Origin: Calditrichaceae bacterium
GTDB lineage: Bacteria; Calditrichota; Calditrichia; Calditrichales; Calditrichaceae
NCBI GenBank assembly: GCA_024763405.1
Contig: JANTFQ010000040.1
Span: 1-11,938, forward strand
Direction of reading: 5' to 3'
DNA: 11,938 nt
The notes beneath the pieces were generated by a model that saw nothing but the letters and a program-made list of their open reading frames with translations, was not told the DNA's origin and searched no databases. A program made the translations under genes and the position numbers. Position 1 is the first letter of the stretch; every line of letters starts with the position of its first letter. Below, in pieces: positions 9,201 to 11,938 of this stretch.

Positions 9201-9307
9201 CCCCAGTCCGCCGTGTGGCTTTCCCTCTGCAACTTTTTAGGCAGAAAAGAGGAAAGAAAAAGGGAAATGCATAAAACCTGAGTAAGTAAAAACAAGCGGT
9301 GTTTCAT
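6209..9307 (-). CDS. T9SS-type secreted surface protein, paralogue B (1032 aa)
   Basis: Tandem paralogue of the protein at 2946-6047, with almost gapless alignment over the first 420 residues; its function is unknown. It has a signal sequence at residues 1 to about 22 with no obvious AxA site. The mature start GRYSLININNINGF, the GIFYPAGSAGIVF / GVVWGGYVNDPDSN block, the DLNKNG calcium-like loop (192-197), and GDRRFYLASGPLTMAPGDTQ (436-455) match paralogue A. A fibronectin-like module lies at about 505-650 (FEGYNIYQLPS ... YTFAVSAYRY). A proline-rich linker (PPPPNLP, 939-945) leads into a C-terminal T9SS sorting domain with YPNPFNG, IYDINGRHV and ASGMYIYRA. It has more cysteines than A (13, 296, 367, 369, 473, 844), including a CxC unique to B. 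The start ATG at 9305-9307 has GAGGA 6 nt upstream. It is the first gene of the minus-strand block; the 161-bp gap to paralogue A holds no gene I can support, so A may share its transcript or have its own promoter. Confidence 0.85.
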   Translation of the reverse strand: MKHRLFLLTQVLCISLFLSSFLPKKLQRESHTADWGDGRYSLININNINGFVRYDGLFGQDPNDDSGIFYPAGSAGIVFTEGVVWGGYVNDPDSNKVKLRIGGQRYYVGTTPGRILSSGVAQDPQDERVRVYRIRKDWKTIKDDDAQIAAEIKLLHARGSSTDSSVTAGDIIDQYQKDWQEWPVEYGAPFYDLNKNGIYEPGLGETPGVAGADQVLWFVVNDLSENRTLRFSGSPPIGIELQITLWGYDQPGLPLEQANFRRYRLINKSPFRIDSMYIGNFSDTDIGSFADDFVGCDSLLELGYAYNSSITDIQFDPFNLYPPAAGYQLLQGPIVPSAEDKALFDFKNKAGFKNLPLNAFSYYGPGCACDPIIRDEAIKAYNYMRGYENSYDMSSLKPYVHRSGPDKGKITRFPLSGDPLRGTGDIDGQGENRAAGDRRFYLASGPLTMAPGDTQEVVYALIGGLGNAYYPYCVEALKLNARYIQKMYPDLDGLSDPFPQPLVNGLSDNARITLEWGSDDTLSAGIEQDQAAGVYRFEGYNIYQLPSEAAPDDQAVLIETIDTKDAPGGVFGYKTNPVTGIYEYKLLANGSNSGIRHYTTVERDYFTNQPFRPGKTYTFAVSAYRYLLKTDTSFPIIESKLTRINVLAHEFNPGYSADTGQEIEAQHSGSSTGYVKAVVVNPANLTGHTYRVTFDEEQRWTLTDVNTGEVKLTNQENISGDENYPVVDGIMPVVWGPVESGRLKIKWDYHYENFGIGGYDWGGQVFDGSIGLGENFFGSTIPRDSLLPVRIEFQEKFEVEQNGWAGKGAVYLNDSSLSYIGTGNMPLKAFDISLPEQPRRLNICFTENPETSNRIWDMGWDGAQFPDERGADEYLLIMNSSYDEGISYDNDHKGTTADVLYVLWLKERDSYGFLNGYGRFDLLPSRRNFPEDTFVYTTPPPPNLPTKFDLLPAYPNPFNGSIKFRLRIPLQSKVSIDIYDINGRHVTQVFDSKLEQGTHTISWQPEELASGMYIYRAAAGRRFKMGKILYLK
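8671..8790 (-). repeat. Near-identical DNA patch shared by the two paralogues (copy B)
   Basis: Counterpart of 5411-5530 at an offset of 3260 bp, with 115 of 120 positions identical. It encodes residues about 173-213 of paralogue B, at the same protein position as in A. Being in direct orientation within tandem genes, it could serve as a site for recombination that deletes or fuses the two genes. Confidence 0.7.
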
Positions 9308-9313
9308 ATTGCA

Positions 9314-9318
9314 TCCTC
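9314..9318 (-). promoter_or_regulatory. Ribosome binding site of paralogue B
   Basis: GAGGA on the minus strand lies 6 nt before the ATG at 9305-9307. This supports the chosen start. Confidence 0.55.
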
Positions 9319-9395
9319 AGATAATTTCAGTACAACCTGCTGCGTCGGAGGGAAGAAACGATTAAAAAATATTTGTTTTGTGAAAGGATATTTTC

Positions 9396-9425
9396 GCTAT
9401 ACGCAGAAGGTACTCTTTCTCACAA
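9396..9425 (-). promoter_or_regulatory. Possible sigma-70-like promoter for the surface-protein block
   Basis: On the minus strand, TTGTGA (9420-9425) and TATAGC (9396-9401) are separated by 18 bp, each matching the consensus at four of six positions. This would give a leader of about 80 nt before the ATG of paralogue B. In an AT-rich region such matches occur by chance. It also overlaps the short open frame at 9397-9486. Confidence 0.22.
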
Positions 9426-9486
9426 GATACAGATTACGGATAAAAAAATAAAGTGCTAAATTATTGATTGTACATAAAGTTGTCAT
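9397..9486 (-). CDS. Possible 29-residue leader ORF upstream of paralogue B
   Basis: An ATG at 9484-9486 opens 29 codons ending in TAG (9397-9399), reading MTTLCTINNLALYFF and onward. Its main support is a full AAGGAGG at 9497-9503, 10 nt upstream, the strongest Shine-Dalgarno match I found in the window. The product is small and partly hydrophobic and matches nothing I know. It could be a leader peptide, a small membrane protein, or chance in AT-rich DNA. Confidence 0.2.
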   Translation of the reverse strand: MTTLCTINNLALYFFIRNLYLVRKSTFCV

Positions 9487-9523
9487 TTTTGTCTTGCCTC
9501 CTTCCCCTATAAATAGTTTCCTT

Positions 9524-9552
9524 TTGACACTATATCAGATTTCCTTTAACCC
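9524..9552 (+). promoter_or_regulatory. Possible promoter for aceE (perfect -35, weak -10)
   Basis: TTGACA at 9524-9529 is a perfect -35 consensus. The best downstream match is TTTAAC at 9545-9550 with a 15-bp spacer, or poorer hexamers at standard spacing. A transcript from here would have a leader of roughly 370 nt containing all the hairpins at 9616-9830. On the opposite strand TATAGT (9529-9534) overlaps it. Confidence 0.22.
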
Positions 9553-9802
9553 GGTGCGGTAATCTGCGAAGGAAGTATGTTTATTATATCTGACGAACCA
9601 ATTGACTGCCCCAAGCCGGCTGGCGCCAGAGCCGGTGAATTGCACGCGCCAACTGCTGCGCTCCGAAGGGATTCGATTTGATAAAAACGGCCGGGTGGAT
9701 TTGTCCGTCTGTCTTTGGGCAGGCCCGCAGAAAAATGGCACCATTTTATAATGTGGGCGGTTTTACCTGTCCGCACCTTTCGGGCTGATTAAACCAGTGG
9801 TA

Positions 9803-9830
9803 AAACAGAATCCGCAGCACGGCTCTGTTT
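9803..9830 (+). terminator. Hairpin with trailing U-run in the aceE leader (terminator- or attenuator-like)
   Basis: AAACAGA (9803-9809) pairs with TCTGTTT (9824-9830); inside, CCG (9812-9814) pairs with CGG (9820-9822) around a 5-nt loop, with a small internal loop between the two helices. GAGAATTTTT follows at 9831-9840. The U-run is offset by five bases and short, so it would be a weak terminator. It ends 100 nt before the aceE ATG. Its left arm overlaps the right arm of another possible stem (9760-9767 with 9799-9806), so the two cannot form together. Confidence 0.3.
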
Positions 9831-9920
9831 GAGAATTTTTAGAAAATCGACAGACAAAAATAATACAGCAAAACGGAAATATTTTTCTCAAAAAATTGTT
9901 ATAGGTGCTAAAACATATAC

Positions 9921-9924
9921 GAGG
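9921..9924 (+). promoter_or_regulatory. Ribosome binding site of aceE
   Basis: GAGG lies 6 nt before the ATG at 9931-9933. It supports this start, and the N-terminus it gives matches E. coli AceE numbering to within one to three residues. Confidence 0.55.
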
Positions 9925-9930
9925 TTATAA

Positions 9931-11938
9931 ATGAGTACAACAAATAATAAAATTGATGAAATACAGCAGGAAACCCAGGAATGGCTGGACTCCATTGATT
10001 ACGTTATCGAAAACGGCGATGAAGAGCGTGTTCGTAATCTGCTTCATGAAGTTCAGAAACGGGTTTACAAATCCGGAATTAAACTGCCCTTCAGCGCGAA
10101 CACACCCTACATAAATACCATTCCAACAGACCAGCAGCCGGTGTATCCCGGAAGCCGCCAAATCGAACGGCGCATTAAAAGTATCATCCGCTGGAATGCG
10201 ATGGCCATGGTCGTCCGCGCTAACCGTAACGAAAACGGTATCGGCGGCCATATTTCCACTTATGCCTCCGCCGCCACTTTATACGAGGTGGGCTTCAACC
10301 ATTTTTTCCGGGCTCCATCCGATGATTTTAGCGGCGATATGATCTTTTTTCAGGGCCATGCCTCACCCGGTATTTATGCCCGTGCCTTTCTCGAAGGCCG
10401 CATTTCCAAAAGCGAATTGAAAAATTTTCGTCACGAGCACCACAAAGACGGCGGCGGCTTGCCCTCTTATCCCCACCCCTGGCTAAAACCGGATTTCTGG
10501 CAGTTTGCCACCGTATCCATGGGCCTGGGCCCCATAACAGCCATTTACCAGGCGCGCTTTAACCGCTACCTCGAAGACCGCGGGCTTAAAAAGGCCAATG
10601 ATGAAAAGGTATGGGCGTTTCTGGGAGATGGCGAAACCGATGAGCCGGAAGCACTCGGCGCCATTTCACTCGCCGTCCGCGAAAACTTAGACAACCTTAT
10701 TTTTGTAATTAACTGCAACCTGCAGCGCCTCGACGGCCCCGTAAGAGGTAACGGCAAAATTATCCAGGAACTGGAAACTAATTTCAGAGGGGCCGGGTGG
10801 AATGTTATAAAAGTCATCTGGGGCAGCGACTGGGATGCACTGATTGACAAAGATAAAGACGGACTGCTTTTAAAACGCATGGCCGAAGTAGTCGACGGTG
10901 AATACCAAAAATACAGCACCGAAGGCGGCGCTTACCTGCGTGAACATTTTTGGGGCAAATACCCGGAACTGTTAAAACTGGTGGAACATCTCTCGGACGA
11001 TCAGCTGTCGAAATTACGTCTCGGCGGCCACGATCCGGAAAAAGTGTACGCGGCTTATGACGCGGCGGTAAAACACAAGGGCGCTCCCACGGTTATTCTG
11101 GCACGGACGGTAAAAGGGTACGGTATGGGCGAAGCCGGGGAAGGCAAAAACATCACGCATTCCCAAAAGAAACTGAATGAGCAGGAACTGCGTCAGTTCC
11201 GTTCCCGTTTTGGGATTCCCGTTTCCGATGAAGAAATTGACACACTGCCTTTCTACAAACCCGCTGACGATTCTCCCGAACTGCAGTATTTACTGGAACA
11301 CCGCAAGCAGCTCAAAGGTTTTGTTCCCACCCGGCGGCTCAAGTCGAAGCCGGTTAACACGCCCGGCAGCGCCCTGTTCGAGGAATTTTATGAGGGGACC
11401 GGTGAGCGGGAAATCTCGACGACGATGGCTTTTGTCCGCATGCTCACAAAAATGCTGCGCGATAAAGAAATCGGCAGTCTGATTGTTCCCATTGTACCGG
11501 ATGAAGCACGGACGTTCGGAATGGAATCGCTTTTCAGACAATCAGGCATATATTCCCATAATGGCCAGCTTTATGAACCGGTGGATCGGGAAAGCCTGCT
11601 GTACTATAAAGAAGCCAAAAACGGTCAGATACTGGAAGAGGGCATCACCGAGGCCGGCTCTATGAGTTCTTTTATCGCCGCCGGGACCGCCTATTCCAAC
11701 CACCAGATTAACACGATTCCCTTTTTTATTTTTTATTCGATGTTTGGTTTGCAGCGCATCGGGGATTCGGCCTGGGCCGCCGGCGATATGCGCACCCGCG
11801 GTTTTCTAATCGGCGGCACCTCGGGGCGTACGACTCTTGCAGGTGAAGGTTTGCAGCATCAGGACGGGAACAGTCATCTGCTTGCTTATCCCCTGCCCAA
11901 TTTAAAAGCCTACGATCCGGCGTTTGCTTACGAACTGG
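9931..11938 (+). CDS. aceE: Pyruvate dehydrogenase E1 component, homodimeric type (3' end beyond the window)
   Basis: Thiamine-diphosphate enzyme that decarboxylates pyruvate and transfers the acetyl group to the lipoyl domain of E2 (AceF) in the cytoplasmic pyruvate dehydrogenase complex, feeding acetyl-CoA to the TCA cycle. The window holds 669 codons of a protein that is about 890 residues in this family, so roughly the last quarter is missing. Visible landmarks are [14 protein letters not shown] (His107) and [17 protein letters not shown] (His143), and the ThDP/Mg motif from [13 protein letters not shown] (Asp233) to [16 protein letters not shown] (Asn263). Further on are His410 in [19 protein letters not shown] with Glu574, and [13 protein letters not shown] with His643. 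From E. coli AceE as I remember it, these correspond to His106, His142, Asp230, Asn260, His407, Glu571 and His640, so all key residues are present. The frame is clean with no stop. The gene is divergent from the surface-protein block; aceF and lpd may follow, but that is not visible. Confidence 0.96.
   Translation, partial: MSTTNNKIDEIQQETQEWLDSIDYVIENGDEERVRNLLHEVQKRVYKSGIKLPFSANTPYINTIPTDQQPVYPGSRQIERRIKSIIRWNAMAMVVRANRNENGIGGHISTYASAATLYEVGFNHFFRAPSDDFSGDMIFFQGHASPGIYARAFLEGRISKSELKNFRHEHHKDGGGLPSYPHPWLKPDFWQFATVSMGLGPITAIYQARFNRYLEDRGLKKANDEKVWAFLGDGETDEPEALGAISLAVRENLDNLIFVINCNLQRLDGPVRGNGKIIQELETNFRGAGWNVIKVIWGSDWDALIDKDKDGLLLKRMAEVVDGEYQKYSTEGGAYLREHFWGKYPELLKLVEHLSDDQLSKLRLGGHDPEKVYAAYDAAVKHKGAPTVILARTVKGYGMGEAGEGKNITHSQKKLNEQELRQFRSRFGIPVSDEEIDTLPFYKPADDSPELQYLLEHRKQLKGFVPTRRLKSKPVNTPGSALFEEFYEGTGEREISTTMAFVRMLTKMLRDKEIGSLIVPIVPDEARTFGMESLFRQSGIYSHNGQLYEPVDRESLLYYKEAKNGQILEEGITEAGSMSSFIAAGTAYSNHQINTIPFFIFYSMFGLQRIGDSAWAAGDMRTRGFLIGGTSGRTTLAGEGLQHQDGNSHLLAYPLPNLKAYDPAFAYEL

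Larger units (their letters stand above)
9308..9930. other. Divergent intergenic region between the surface-protein block and aceE
   Basis: This 623-bp region separates two divergently transcribed units and must hold both promoters. The half next to the minus-strand genes (about 9308-9540) is AT-rich. The part at about 9590-9780 is visibly GC-richer and packed with inverted repeats: 9616-9621/9630-9635, 9732-9738/9741-9747 and 9760-9767/9799-9806, followed by 9803-9809/9824-9830. Open frames in the GC-rich part (for example 9546-9776 and 9535-9744, minus strand) overlap one another, lack good ribosome sites and resemble nothing I recognise. I therefore do not call a gene; a decayed gene, a dispersed repeat or a structured leader RNA are all possible. 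Confidence 0.6.

Noticed and set aside
9577..9681. 34-codon plus-strand frame starting at ATG 9577 after GAAGGAAGT
   Set aside because: The spacing from the purine-rich run to ATG is only about 3 nt, and the peptide ends early and matches no family I know. The faint resemblance of its first residues to other small proteins is not usable evidence.
9925..10251. 108-codon minus-strand frame over the start of aceE
   Set aside because: It is antisense to the well-supported N-terminus of aceE, including its conserved His107 region.
1..11938. tRNA, rRNA, CRISPR arrays, insertion sequences, known defence genes
   Set aside because: I looked for regularly spaced direct repeats, transposase motifs and conserved RNA signatures and saw none. 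The only long repeats are the paralogous coding regions themselves.

Overview
The window suggests a bacterium of the Fibrobacterota-Chlorobiota-Bacteroidota (FCB) group, most like Calditrichota, Ignavibacteriota or related uncultured lineages. The evidence is two secreted proteins ending in type IX secretion (T9SS) sorting domains with the YPNPFNG motif, a TonB-dependent receptor of the style found with them, and moderate GC. The lineage is inferred from protein style, not from a marker gene.

Layout, left to right. Positions 1-65 hold a cluster of three short palindromes cut by the window edge; 66-259 is AT-rich with no gene I can support. Positions 260-9307 are a minus-strand block, transcribed right to left. 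First is a 1032-aa T9SS-type surface protein (6209-9307), then a 161-bp gap, then its 1033-aa tandem paralogue (2946-6047). After only 10 bp comes a TonB-dependent outer-membrane receptor (671-2935), whose frame is broken by one in-frame TGA at 671-673. The same frame stays open after the TGA and ends at 260 with a proper beta-barrel C-terminus. Positions 9308-9930 are a divergent intergenic region with an AT-rich part next to the surface-protein block and a GC-richer, palindrome-rich part at about 9590-9830. At 9931 a plus-strand aceE (homodimeric pyruvate dehydrogenase E1) begins and runs off the right end.

How it fits together. The minus-strand genes look like one outer-membrane/cell-surface module: two paralogous exported proteins translated near a TonB receptor. 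The very short spacing between 2946 and 2935 argues that at least the second paralogue and the receptor are co-transcribed. The substrate is not visible. aceE is a central-metabolism gene (pyruvate to acetyl-CoA) with no evident link to the module beyond sharing the intergenic region.

The most interesting points are the single in-frame TGA in an otherwise clean receptor frame with a hairpin just after it; a roughly 120-bp patch of near-identical DNA inside otherwise diverged paralogues, including 63 identical bases; and alternative hairpins in the aceE leader. I see no tRNA, rRNA, CRISPR array, insertion sequence or known defence system.
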